NCBI GenBank assembly: GCA_027858615.1
Contig: JAQICJ010000294.1
Span: 1 to 33,713, forward strand
From: Deltaproteobacteria bacterium
GTDB taxonomy: Bacteria; Myxococcota_A; Polyangia; HGW-17
DNA: 33,713 nt
Direction of reading: 5' to 3'
Of the stretch, positions 27,440-33,713 are shown piece by piece (within the stretch, counting starts at the first letter, position 1; every line of letters starts with the position of its first letter). Made by a program: the position numbers and the translations under genes. The notes below the pieces were generated by a model that was given only the letters and a program-made list of their open reading frames with translations, was not told where the DNA came from and did not search any database.

Positions 27440-27531
27440 TAGTATTTTCAATTAGATTAATTGTATATTTACTGAATTTTGAGATGTTAACCGCTTAAAC
27501 TTTGCGGATTTTAGTCCAAAGGAGGATAGTG

Positions 27532-27900
27532 ATGCCGCGTATTGCCGGTGTAGACCTTCCAAAAGATAAACGAATGGAAATTGCTTTGACCTATGTATAT
27601 GGAATAGGCAGAAAAACAGCCCAGGATATTCTGGATGCAGCCGGAGTACCAGAAGGTACTTCATCTGATAATGTATCAGAATCTCAAGTTAAAAATATCA
27701 GAGATATAATAGACGATAAATATACAGTTGAAGGTGATCTGCGCAGAGAAATCAATATGAATATAAAAAGATTGATGGATCTAAGATGCTACCGGGGACT
27801 CAGACATATGAAACATCTTCCCGTCAGAGGTCAGCGTACTCACACCAACGCCAGAACTCGCAAAGGTCCGAAAAGACTGTCAGTAAGAGGTAAGAAATAA
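27532..27900 (+). CDS. rpsM: 30S ribosomal protein S13
   Basis: S13 sits in the 30S head and bridges to the 50S (B1 bridges). The 122-residue product starts [26 protein letters not shown], has the helix-two-turn-helix region, and ends with the signature [34 protein letters not shown] 27532 is preceded by AAAGGAGG. The in-frame upstream ATG at 27502 lies in the leader. Its stop overlaps the rpsK start (TAATG). Confidence 0.98.
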   Translation: MPRIAGVDLPKDKRMEIALTYVYGIGRKTAQDILDAAGVPEGTSSDNVSESQVKNIRDIIDDKYTVEGDLRREINMNIKRLMDLRCYRGLRHMKHLPVRGQRTHTNARTRKGPKRLSVRGKK

Positions 27901-28295
27901 TGGCAAGAGCAAAAAAAAGAAGAAAAAAAGGAAAGAAAAAGCTAAAAAAGAATATTTCGAAAGGAATGGCTTTCATAGTTTCAACTTTTAATAATACCAT
28001 CGTTACTTTTACAGACCTGAACGGCAATGTTCTTTGCTGGTCCAGTGCAGGTATCAGATTCAAGGGTTCAAGAAAATCTTCTCCCTTTGCAGCCCAGCTC
28101 ACAGGCGAAGATGCAGCTTACAAAGCAAAAGAACATGGAATTCAATCTGTTGAAGTAAGCCTTAAAGGACCCGGTGCCGGTCGGGATTCAGCTCTGAGGT
28201 CTATTTCTGCAGCTGGAATTAAAGTTACCAAAATCAAGGATGTTACTCCTATTCCTCACAATGGTTGCAGAGCAGCCAAAAGAAGAAGAGTGTAA
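27900..28295 (+). CDS. rpsK: 30S ribosomal protein S11
   Basis: S11 lies on the 30S platform and helps shape the E-site mRNA path. The 131-residue product has a lysine/arginine-rich N-terminus (residues 1-20), then [30 protein letters not shown], the [13 protein letters not shown] motif and a C-terminal [14 protein letters not shown]. The start overlaps the rpsM stop. In most alpha operons rpsD follows; here a 196-base gap without it leads to rpoA. Confidence 0.98.
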   Translation: MARAKKRRKKGKKKLKKNISKGMAFIVSTFNNTIVTFTDLNGNVLCWSSAGIRFKGSRKSSPFAAQLTGEDAAYKAKEHGIQSVEVSLKGPGAGRDSALRSISAAGIKVTKIKDVTPIPHNGCRAAKRRRV

Positions 28296-28491
28296 TAATT
28301 ATCTTAGCGATGCTTTCAAAAATAACCTGATGGTTCTGAACTGGTTTTGTTAATTATAAATCCAACTTCTGTAATTTACCGGTTATTAGTTTTAAAGTAT
28401 TGTCAGGTAAATTATCCAAACAATTATTTGGTTTCACTTGGATTAATTGTTAATCAATTACATTAATTGGTGTCTGAAACAAGGAATTAAA
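28296..28491 (+). other. 196-base rpsK-rpoA gap, where rpsD is expected
   Basis: No gene or remnant of rpsD is readable in any frame. The sequence is strongly AT-rich with small inverted repeats, for example CCAAA/TTTGG at about 28417-28432 and GATTAA/TTAATC at about 28441-28455. A TTGTCA followed 17 bases later by ATTATT (about 28403-28431) is a weak promoter candidate for rpoA, not convincing by eye. Confidence 0.4.
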
Positions 28492-29598
28492 ATGGATGAA
28501 AACAAAGAAATGAATGAGCCCGGAATCGTGGATGCTCAGGAAAACAAAGAACAAATTGAAGAAGTCAATATTTATGACTGGATAGCCAAAAATTGGAGAG
28601 ATCTCATCAAACCAAAAACTATTCTGGTAGATGAAGATTCTCTTTCTGAAAAATATGGCAAGTTCACCTGTGAACCATTGGAAAGAGGCTACGGTACAAC
28701 TATTGGCAATACTTTGCGTCGGGTGCTGCTCTCTTCAATGCAGGGTGCTGCTATTACTTCGGTAAAAGTTAGCGGCGCCGTGCACGAGTTCACCAATATT
28801 CCCAATGTCGTCGAAGATCTGACTGATATTATTCTTAACCTCAAGGGTGTGCTTTTTAAAAAGAAAAATCCCAAACCAGTTGTTCTTCATATAGACGTCA
28901 GGGGCCCGGGTGAGGTAACTGCCAGTGATATCCAATTAGTAAATGAGATGGAAATCATGAATCCGGAACATCATATCTGTACATTGACAGAAGATGCTCA
29001 CTTTAAAATGCAGTTGGCTGTACAGACCGGAAGAGGTTATATTGGTGCCGAAGAACACAAGGATGAAACTCTTGGTGTTGGCAGTATTCCGATAGATGCA
29101 ATCTATTCCCCCATTAAAAAAGTTAATTTCCAGGTGAGAAATGCTCGCGTTGGTCAAAAAACAGACTTTGACAAACTGATTCTCGAAATATGGACTGACG
29201 GTACTGTTGATCCTCAGAATGCAGTTGCTTTTTCCGCCAAGATTTTCAAGGAACTAATGCAGATATTTATCAACTTCGAAGAGGAAGAAGAACCTCTTGA
29301 AGATGATGAGGGTGAAGAAGAAGAAGAAGTCAATCAATTCCTCTTCAAATCTGTTGATGAATTGGAATTGAGTGTGCGCTCCAGGAATTGTCTCCAGAAT
29401 GCAAACATCAATTATATTGGTCAATTAGCCCAAAAAACTGAATCTGACATGCTTAAAACCAAGAACTTCGGTCGAAAATCTCTCAAGGAGATCAAGGAAA
29501 TTCTTGCAGAAATGGGATTGACCTTAGGTATGCAGATTGACTGGTGGCCCATTGATCAGCCTCCGCCAAAACAATATATGAAAAAGAAGAAAAAATAA
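28492..29598 (+). CDS. rpoA: DNA-directed RNA polymerase subunit alpha with acidic N-terminal extension
   Basis: Alpha dimers nucleate polymerase assembly, and their C-terminal domains contact promoter DNA and activators. The product is 368 residues against about 330-345 in most bacteria. The normal start corresponds to NWRDLIKPK at residue 34, so residues 1-33 are extra and acidic. The N-terminal domain carries [32 protein letters not shown] glutamate-rich linker (about residues 262-284) leads to the C-terminal domain [19 protein letters not shown]...[18 protein letters not shown] 28492 follows AAGGA; no start codon lies nearer the core except M6. Confidence 0.97.
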   Translation: MDENKEMNEPGIVDAQENKEQIEEVNIYDWIAKNWRDLIKPKTILVDEDSLSEKYGKFTCEPLERGYGTTIGNTLRRVLLSSMQGAAITSVKVSGAVHEFTNIPNVVEDLTDIILNLKGVLFKKKNPKPVVLHIDVRGPGEVTASDIQLVNEMEIMNPEHHICTLTEDAHFKMQLAVQTGRGYIGAEEHKDETLGVGSIPIDAIYSPIKKVNFQVRNARVGQKTDFDKLILEIWTDGTVDPQNAVAFSAKIFKELMQIFINFEEEEEPLEDDEGEEEEEVNQFLFKSVDELELSVRSRNCLQNANINYIGQLAQKTESDMLKTKNFGRKSLKEIKEILAEMGLTLGMQIDWWPIDQPPPKQYMKKKKK

Positions 29599-29656
29599 GT
29601 CTGAATAAAACTAAAATTCAGTTAATTCAGAAGAACAGATATTCCGAGGTAAAAAA

Positions 29657-30118
29657 ATGAGACATAAAAAATCAGGTAAGGTTTTTGGAAAATCACCTTC
29701 TCATCGTAAAGCAATGTACAAAAACATGACTTCTTCCCTCATAGAACACGGAAGAATCAAAACTACGGTTCAAAAAGCCAAAGAACTGAGAAGATATGCA
29801 GAAAAAGCTATCAGTTGGGGAACTTCTTTGGGGGAACTGGTTAACAAGCCAAAAGATGCCCTCAGTGCTGAAGAAAAAAGCAAAGTTGTGCATCACTACA
29901 GAATGGCCAAAAGAATTATCCCAGACAAAGATCTGCTTAACAAGTTGTTTACCGAGATCGCACCACTCTATCTCGATCGCAACGGTGGTTATACCAGAGT
30001 GGTCAAAAGTATGAGAAGAAGAGGCGATAATGCCGAAATGGCAATTATTGAACTTGTAGATTACGATTTCAACCTTGAAGAGATGGCAGACGATCTGGAA
30101 GAAGAAACAGAAGAATAG
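29657..30118 (+). CDS. rplQ: 50S ribosomal protein L17
   Basis: L17 is a 50S protein near the tunnel exit and the last gene of the cluster. The 153-residue product begins MRHKKSGKVFGKSPSHRKAMYKNMTSSLIEHGRIKTT and keeps KELRRYAEKAISWG and GGYTRVVKSMRRRGDNAEMAIIEL. The C-terminal tail (residues 139-153) is strongly acidic and absent from the 127-residue E. coli protein. It ends 40 bases before a strong terminator. Confidence 0.97.
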   Translation: MRHKKSGKVFGKSPSHRKAMYKNMTSSLIEHGRIKTTVQKAKELRRYAEKAISWGTSLGELVNKPKDALSAEEKSKVVHHYRMAKRIIPDKDLLNKLFTEIAPLYLDRNGGYTRVVKSMRRRGDNAEMAIIELVDYDFNLEEMADDLEEETEE

Positions 30119-30158
30119 AACCAACTGTTGTTTGGTTTGAACACTCAGGTTATAATAC

Positions 30159-30199
30159 AAAAAGCTTCGTCAATATCATTTTGGCGAAGCTTTTTTTTT
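30159..30199 (+). terminator. Strong rho-independent terminator after rplQ
   Basis: A 15-pair stem (30159-30173 with 30181-30195, core AAAAAGCTTCG/CGAAGCTTTTT, including G-U pairs near the loop) closes a seven-base loop and runs into a T-tract to 30199. It ends the whole translation cluster. A smaller inverted repeat, AACCAA (30119-30124)/TTGGTT (30132-30137), sits just after the rplQ stop. Confidence 0.92.
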
Positions 30200-30226
30200 A
30201 GGGATTTTAAATCAAGTTTTATCTGG

Positions 30227-30248
30227 AAACAGTTTGCTTTAACTGTTT
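30227..30248. repeat. Perfect inverted repeat upstream of the lipoprotein gene
   Basis: AAACAGTT (30227-30234) pairs with AACTGTTT (30241-30248) around TGCTTT. It lies 12 bases upstream of the putative -35 box. An operator-like or secondary transcription-end role are both possible. No T-run follows directly. Confidence 0.45.
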
Positions 30249-30259
30249 GTGGTTATTTT

Positions 30260-30290
30260 TTGAAAACCCGCAATCTTAAATTGTTATAAT
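30260..30290 (+). promoter_or_regulatory. Extended -10 promoter for the lipoprotein gene
   Basis: TATAAT (30285-30290) is preceded by TGT, giving an extended -10 element, with TTGAAA (30260-30265) as a -35 box 19 bases upstream. The 5' leader to ATG 30504 would be about 205 bases without a supported gene. A second -10-like TATATAAT sits at 30381-30388 with TGG before it and could be a nearer start. The rest of 30200-30503 shows nothing else that is clear. Confidence 0.55.
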
Positions 30291-30503
30291 ATCTTGTGAT
30301 GTTATGATTGCAGGATTTCAGTTGTTTTAGAGCGCCTGTTTCTTCTGTCGCCAAATACTGGTTATTTTTGAAAATGATGGTATATAATGTGTATCTCAGG
30401 TTCAGACGTATTTATTTGGATCTGGAAATTGTCATCAAGACAGGTATAAACTACTTAGTACTAACTAGATTATGCCAATTATTATCTATTAAGGAGTAGA
30501 ATT

Positions 30504-32033
30504 ATGAAAAGATTATTAATTATGTTATTTGTTGTAGCTACCTTCGGTTTGGCCTCATGTCGAGACGACGACAATTCCAACAATTCCAACAACACCAACA
30601 ATACCAACAATACCAACAACACCAACAATCAAGATGGTGATACCATTGCCATGGTGCAAGATCCGAGTAACCCCAATTTTCTGAGTGATGGGGAAACAGT
30701 AAATCTTAAAAGTGTAGTTGTTACAGCTATAGATCGCTACGGCGATTATACCGGTTCTTTCTGGGTATCAGAAAATACAACTGCTCCTTATGAAGGAGTA
30801 GGTGTTTATAACTTTGACACTTCGGCTCAATGGTGGACAGATCTGCAATTGGGTGATTTAATCAATGTGACCGGCATAAAAACAGAATATAATTATAATG
30901 ATGAATTTGATGATGCTGTGACCCAGATTACAGAGCCGGTTGTTCAAAGACTTGGTACAGGTAATCCCATAGATCCTGTGTCCATCCAGGCAAGTGATCT
31001 GCTTACAGTTGAAGATGGTGAACAATGGGAAGGCGTACTGGTTACTCTTTCTAATGTCAGAGTAGGTGAAGTGGGCGAACGCGACGGCAGATATGAAGTA
31101 TCTTTATATCAAAGTACCAAAGCTCAGGATGATATGGCAGATCTTTCTTCCATCAATCAGGGTGAATGTCTCTCCAAATTTACTGGGATTGTAACCTACT
31201 TCTTCGGTTATTATCTTATGCCCAGAAGTGCTTCCGATATTGAAGTAGCAGCCGATGACAGTGCTTGTCCCACTGTTGCCAATGAAATCTGTGACAACGA
31301 GATCGATGACGACGGCAACGGATTTACCGATTGTGATGACTTTGCCTGCACAGGTGATCCTGCTTGTCCCGCCAAAGTTGAAAATACAGACGAACTTTGT
31401 GCTGACGGCAATGATAACGACGACGACGGTGTTGCTGATTGTGATGATCCTTCCTGTTATGGTCATCCCGATGTAACAATCTGTGTCGAAGAAAGTTGTA
31501 CAGACGAGGTCGACAATGACGGTGACGGCTATACTGACTGTGAAGATTTTGACTGTGCCCAGGATGTGGCTTGTGATGGTTCTTTTGAAACTAATTGCAC
31601 CGATGGTAACGATGACGACGGTGATACTTATTTTGATTGTGATGATATGGATTGTAACGATGATCCCGCTTGCATAGAAACAATTTGTGATGACGAAGTT
31701 GACAATGACGGCGACGAACATACTGACTGTGAAGATTTTGATTGCCTATACAGCGATGCAGCTTGTCAGGTGGATCAAGAAGTAACCGATGAACAATGCT
31801 CTGATGACACCGATAATGACGGCAACGGATTTACCGATTGTGAAGATTTCTCTTGTCAGAGAAGTCCTCTGACCACTATATGTGAAGGTAATGCAATTAC
31901 TTGTGCCGACGGTGTTGACAACAACGATAACGGCTTTGTTGATTGTGGCGATTTCGCCTGCAGATATTGCGATACAAACAATCCCGACAATAACCGGGTT
32001 GTTTCAACCTGTCCTCCCTGTTCCTCCAACTGA
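30504..32033 (+). CDS. Lipoprotein with OB-fold-like domain and seven Asp/Cys repeats
   Basis: No gene name can be given. The 509-residue product starts with a lipoprotein signal (MKRLLIMLFVVATFGLASC, lipid-modified C19), so it should be anchored to a membrane. Residues 20-43 are an Asp/Asn/Thr linker made by a 9-base DNA repeat. Residues about 65-248 resemble the OB-fold domain found in secreted nuclease-associated and other surface proteins (VVVTAIDRYGDYTGSFWVSE, GDLINVTGIKTEY). Residues 263-489 are seven repeats with regular C-x13-C-x4-C-x(2-8)-C spacing and acidic DNDGDGYTDC motifs that look calcium-binding, like repeats common in Myxococcota surface proteins. AAGGAG precedes ATG 30504. 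It is monocistronic between two terminators. No catalytic residues are recognised; adhesion or metal binding is only a guess. Confidence 0.85.
   Translation: MKRLLIMLFVVATFGLASCRDDDNSNNSNNTNNTNNTNNTNNQDGDTIAMVQDPSNPNFLSDGETVNLKSVVVTAIDRYGDYTGSFWVSENTTAPYEGVGVYNFDTSAQWWTDLQLGDLINVTGIKTEYNYNDEFDDAVTQITEPVVQRLGTGNPIDPVSIQASDLLTVEDGEQWEGVLVTLSNVRVGEVGERDGRYEVSLYQSTKAQDDMADLSSINQGECLSKFTGIVTYFFGYYLMPRSASDIEVAADDSACPTVANEICDNEIDDDGNGFTDCDDFACTGDPACPAKVENTDELCADGNDNDDDGVADCDDPSCYGHPDVTICVEESCTDEVDNDGDGYTDCEDFDCAQDVACDGSFETNCTDGNDDDGDTYFDCDDMDCNDDPACIETICDDEVDNDGDEHTDCEDFDCLYSDAACQVDQEVTDEQCSDDTDNDGNGFTDCEDFSCQRSPLTTICEGNAITCADGVDNNDNGFVDCGDFACRYCDTNNPDNNRVVSTCPPCSSN
30573..30626 (+). repeat. Six 9-bp tandem units encoding the Asn/Thr/Ser linker
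   Basis: Six head-to-tail copies of a 9-base unit (AAYWCCAAC-like: AATTCCAAC twice, then AACACCAAC, AATACCAAC twice, AACACCAAC) encode a run of Asn-Ser/Thr-Asn just after the lipid-modified cysteine. Units are multiples of three, so length change by slippage would keep the frame. Confidence 0.9.
31290..31970 (+). repeat. Seven protein repeats with four cysteines each
   Basis: First cysteines are at residues 263, 299, 332, 365, 395, 432 and 467. In every copy the second is exactly 14 and the third 19 residues later; only the fourth varies. Copies 1 and 6 share a DNA stretch (GACGGCAACGGATTTACCGA near 31312 and 31819), and copies 3 and 5 share another (ACTGACTGTGAAGATTTTGA), which fits relatively recent duplication or gene conversion. 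Confidence 0.88.
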
Positions 32034-32067
32034 TTTGCAGACAAATTTGTTTTATTACCAACTTTAA

Positions 32068-32101
32068 GGAGGGAAAGTTAATTCTTTCTCTCCCTTTTTT
32101 T
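32068..32101 (+). terminator. Rho-independent terminator after the lipoprotein gene
   Basis: GGAGGGAAAG (32068-32077) pairs with CTTTCTCTCC (32084-32093), with one G-U pair, around TTAATT, followed by a T-run (32095-32101). It lies 34 bases after the lipoprotein stop. On the other strand there is no T-run, so it is not a clear terminator for nqrF. Bases 32102-32245 hold AT-rich spacer only. Confidence 0.8.
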
Positions 32102-32245
32102 CCTTCACTGAACTCTCAAATAAATCCAATCCAAATCAAGGGGCAAAAACAAATATATATCTTGCTTTGTCTTTATGAAGAACAACTGCATCTTAATAAG
32201 CTATTATCAAGCCCCCTTTTAAATTCTAATTATTGATTTCAGAAC

Positions 32246-33343
32246 TCAGAATTTGTCGTAGAAAATCTGATCCTCAGGTATTTGTTCAGTAGATAGAATT
32301 TCCATAATTCCATCGATCATGGGAGGTGGACCGCAAAGAAAGAAGTGAAGTTTTTCTTTATCATATTTGGAAAAATGGAAATCCTCGGCAAAAACCTGAT
32401 GGATGAAACCGGTTTTTCCATGCCAATTCTCAATTTTTTCATCACTGAGAGCAAAAACGGAGGAAAAATTGTCGAATTTACTTTCCAATTCTTTGAAATA
32501 ATCGAAATAAAAGAGATCTTTTTTGGTTCGGGCTCCAAAATACAGACTTACAGGCAAAGAAAGTTTTTGTTCAAGAGCAGTGTCAACTATGGATTTCAAG
32601 GGAGCCATACCCACTCCGCCTCCAATGAGGACCAGATGTTCCCACTGCTTGGATTTGAATTCCCATTCCCCATATGGACCGGTGAAGGTGATTGTTTTAC
32701 TTTCTTCAATTCGATGGAGCCAGGTTGATCCGAGACCTCCGTCTACTAGCTTTACGGTCAGGGTAAATTGACAATTTTCATTTTCGGCACAGGCAACAGA
32801 GTAGGCGCGAAATTCATATCCGTTGAGTGAGGTTTTGCAAGGGATCTTGATTTGGACATATTGTCCGCATTGGAAACAAAAATCCTCAGCATCAACATTG
32901 AAAACAAGTTCTTTGATATCTGGAGTCAGCATTTTTGTTGATACCAATTTTGCCTCGTATTCTTTGGCATCAAGGTATTGGGCGGGTAAATCCAACTCGA
33001 TGTCTTCCATAAGTTTGAGTTGACAGGCGAGCCTGGCACCTTTTTTTACTTCTTTTTTATCGATAAACTCTTTTTCAATGGGCAGAATTCTGCCTCCCCC
33101 TGATTTAACTTTTACTTTGCAATAACCGCAGGTGCCTTGTCCACCGCAGGCCGAGGGGATGAAAATATCTTCTGCATAAAGAGCCGAAAGCAGATCTTCT
33201 CCGGCGTTCACTTCGAAAGTTTTATCTTTTATGCTGACCTTGATGGGTTTTTGGGGAATAAACAGCCTGGTGCTGATAAAAATAATGACAAGGAGTATTT
33301 CTATTAAGAGGATAAAAAGGATAATACCTAGAATTATATTCAT
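32246..33343 (-). CDS. nqrF: Na+-translocating NADH:quinone reductase subunit F, shortened form
   Basis: NqrF is the NADH-oxidising entry subunit of the sodium pump, passing electrons from NADH through FAD and a 2Fe-2S cluster. The 365-residue product has one N-terminal membrane helix (residues 2-24), a ferredoxin domain with C66, C72, C75 and C107, the flavin motif RAYS (179-182) and the NAD-site GGGVGMAP (241-248). It ends in a terminal Phe, as in Vibrio. Vibrio NqrF is about 407 residues; the loss is mostly in the flavin domain just before RAYS, where the usual insertion is replaced by a short KTSLNGYEF turn. It follows nqrE by 17 bases. Confidence 0.93.
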   Translation of the reverse strand: MNIILGIILFILLIEILLVIIFISTRLFIPQKPIKVSIKDKTFEVNAGEDLLSALYAEDIFIPSACGGQGTCGYCKVKVKSGGGRILPIEKEFIDKKEVKKGARLACQLKLMEDIELDLPAQYLDAKEYEAKLVSTKMLTPDIKELVFNVDAEDFCFQCGQYVQIKIPCKTSLNGYEFRAYSVACAENENCQFTLTVKLVDGGLGSTWLHRIEESKTITFTGPYGEWEFKSKQWEHLVLIGGGVGMAPLKSIVDTALEQKLSLPVSLYFGARTKKDLFYFDYFKELESKFDNFSSVFALSDEKIENWHGKTGFIHQVFAEDFHFSKYDKEKLHFFLCGPPPMIDGIMEILSTEQIPEDQIFYDKF

Positions 33344-33360
33344 ATTTTTCTCGTTGAAAT

Positions 33361-33713
33361 CTAAAAATTTACCATGCCATTAAACCCCATGAAAGCCATG
33401 GCCATGATTGCTGTAGTAATCATGGTGATGCCAATACCTTCAAGTGGAGCAGGAATGTTGGAGTACCTGAGTTTTTTTCTAATTCCGGCCATGGTGAGAA
33501 TAGCCAGGGTGTATCCGGCTCCGGCTCCAAAACCGTAAGTCAAAGCTTGAATAAAGGTGTATTCCCTGATGATCATAAAAAGAGAAACGCCAAGAATGGC
33601 ACAGTTGACAGTTATCAGGGGCAAAAAGATACCCATAGCATGATAGAGAGATGTTGAAAATTTTTCGATGGCCATCTCGACAATTTGGACAAAAGCTGCA
33701 ATTACAGCTATAA
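33361..33713 (-). CDS. nqrE: Na+-translocating NADH:quinone reductase subunit E (partial, 5' end beyond window)
   Basis: NqrE is an integral membrane subunit of Na+-NQR, related to RnfA. The frame reads through the window edge; visible are VIAAFVQIVEMAIEKFS, GIFLPLITVNCAILGVSLFMII with the conserved cysteine that in this family helps hold an iron centre, YGFGAGAGYTLAILTMAGIRKKL and the C-terminal GIGITMITTAIMAMAFMGFNGMVNF. An apparent start at 33675 is only an internal methionine. About 117 codons are visible of the usual 200, so this is the C-terminal half to two-thirds. Its place before nqrF fits the nqrABCDEF order. Confidence 0.93.
   Translation of the reverse strand, partial: IAVIAAFVQIVEMAIEKFSTSLYHAMGIFLPLITVNCAILGVSLFMIIREYTFIQALTYGFGAGAGYTLAILTMAGIRKKLRYSNIPAPLEGIGITMITTAIMAMAFMGFNGMVNF

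Noticed and set aside
30128-30156. Promoter-like TTGTTT-17-TATAAT just before the rplQ terminator
   Set aside because: It would transcribe straight into the strong terminator hairpin, giving an RNA of only a few tens of bases. Likely a chance match in AT-rich DNA.
30308-30499. 63-residue frame before the lipoprotein gene
   Set aside because: TTG start without a ribosome binding site, lies in the inferred leader, no recognisable protein features.
1-33713. CRISPR arrays, insertion sequences, phage genes or defence systems
   Set aside because: No spaced direct repeats, transposase or integrase motifs or terminal inverted repeats were seen; the only repeats are within the lipoprotein and rplO genes.

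Overview
The window is one long translation and transcription supercluster of a Gram-negative bacterium. It joins the sec-nusG-rplKAJL-rpoBC block, the str operon (rpsL-rpsG-fusA), the S10-spc block and the alpha block (rpsM-rpsK-rpoA-rplQ) on the + strand with almost no unrelated DNA. After a strong terminator comes a cysteine-rich repeat lipoprotein on the + strand. A Na+-NQR operon end (nqrE partial, nqrF) follows on the - strand, convergent with it. The DNA is AT-rich by eye. Separate rpoB and rpoC genes of about 1400 codons, an alpha-subunit C-terminal domain of deltaproteobacterial type, a lipobox and seven cysteine/aspartate repeats like those common in Myxococcota and relatives all point to a low-GC, deltaproteobacterial-grade lineage. 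The exact phylum cannot be fixed from this window.

Layout: 1-564, promoter, tRNA-Trp and secE; 583-3302, nusG and the L11/L1/L10/L12 genes; 3421-12071, rpoB and rpoC; 12186-15369, a consensus promoter, rpsL, rpsG and fusA; 15487-24478, the S10 and spc ribosomal proteins; 24521-27398, secY, adk, map and rpmJ; 27404-30118, a structured leader, then rpsM, rpsK, rpoA and rplQ; 30159-30199, terminator; 30504-32033, lipoprotein; 32068-32101, terminator; 32246-33713, nqrF and nqrE. The genes work as one growth module: ribosome and RNA polymerase subunits, elongation factor G, the SecYE channel and N-terminal methionine removal are made together.

Departures from the textbook order are the main interest. 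(1) The L15 gene is twice normal length, and its extra half is two more diverged copies of its own C-terminal domain, giving three in tandem. (2) secE has an in-frame TGA at codon 45, with intact SecE sequence on both sides and a SECIS-like hairpin just downstream. (3) Four genes expected in these blocks are absent at their usual places: tuf and rplC (L3) around rpsJ, infA before rpmJ, and rpsD (S4) between rpsK and rpoA. (4) RpoA has an acidic N-terminal extension. (5) Several intergenic leaders can fold (rplL-rpoB, rpsG-fusA, upstream of rpsM), while the usual L10 leader space before rplJ is missing. I see no mobile element, CRISPR array or defence system.
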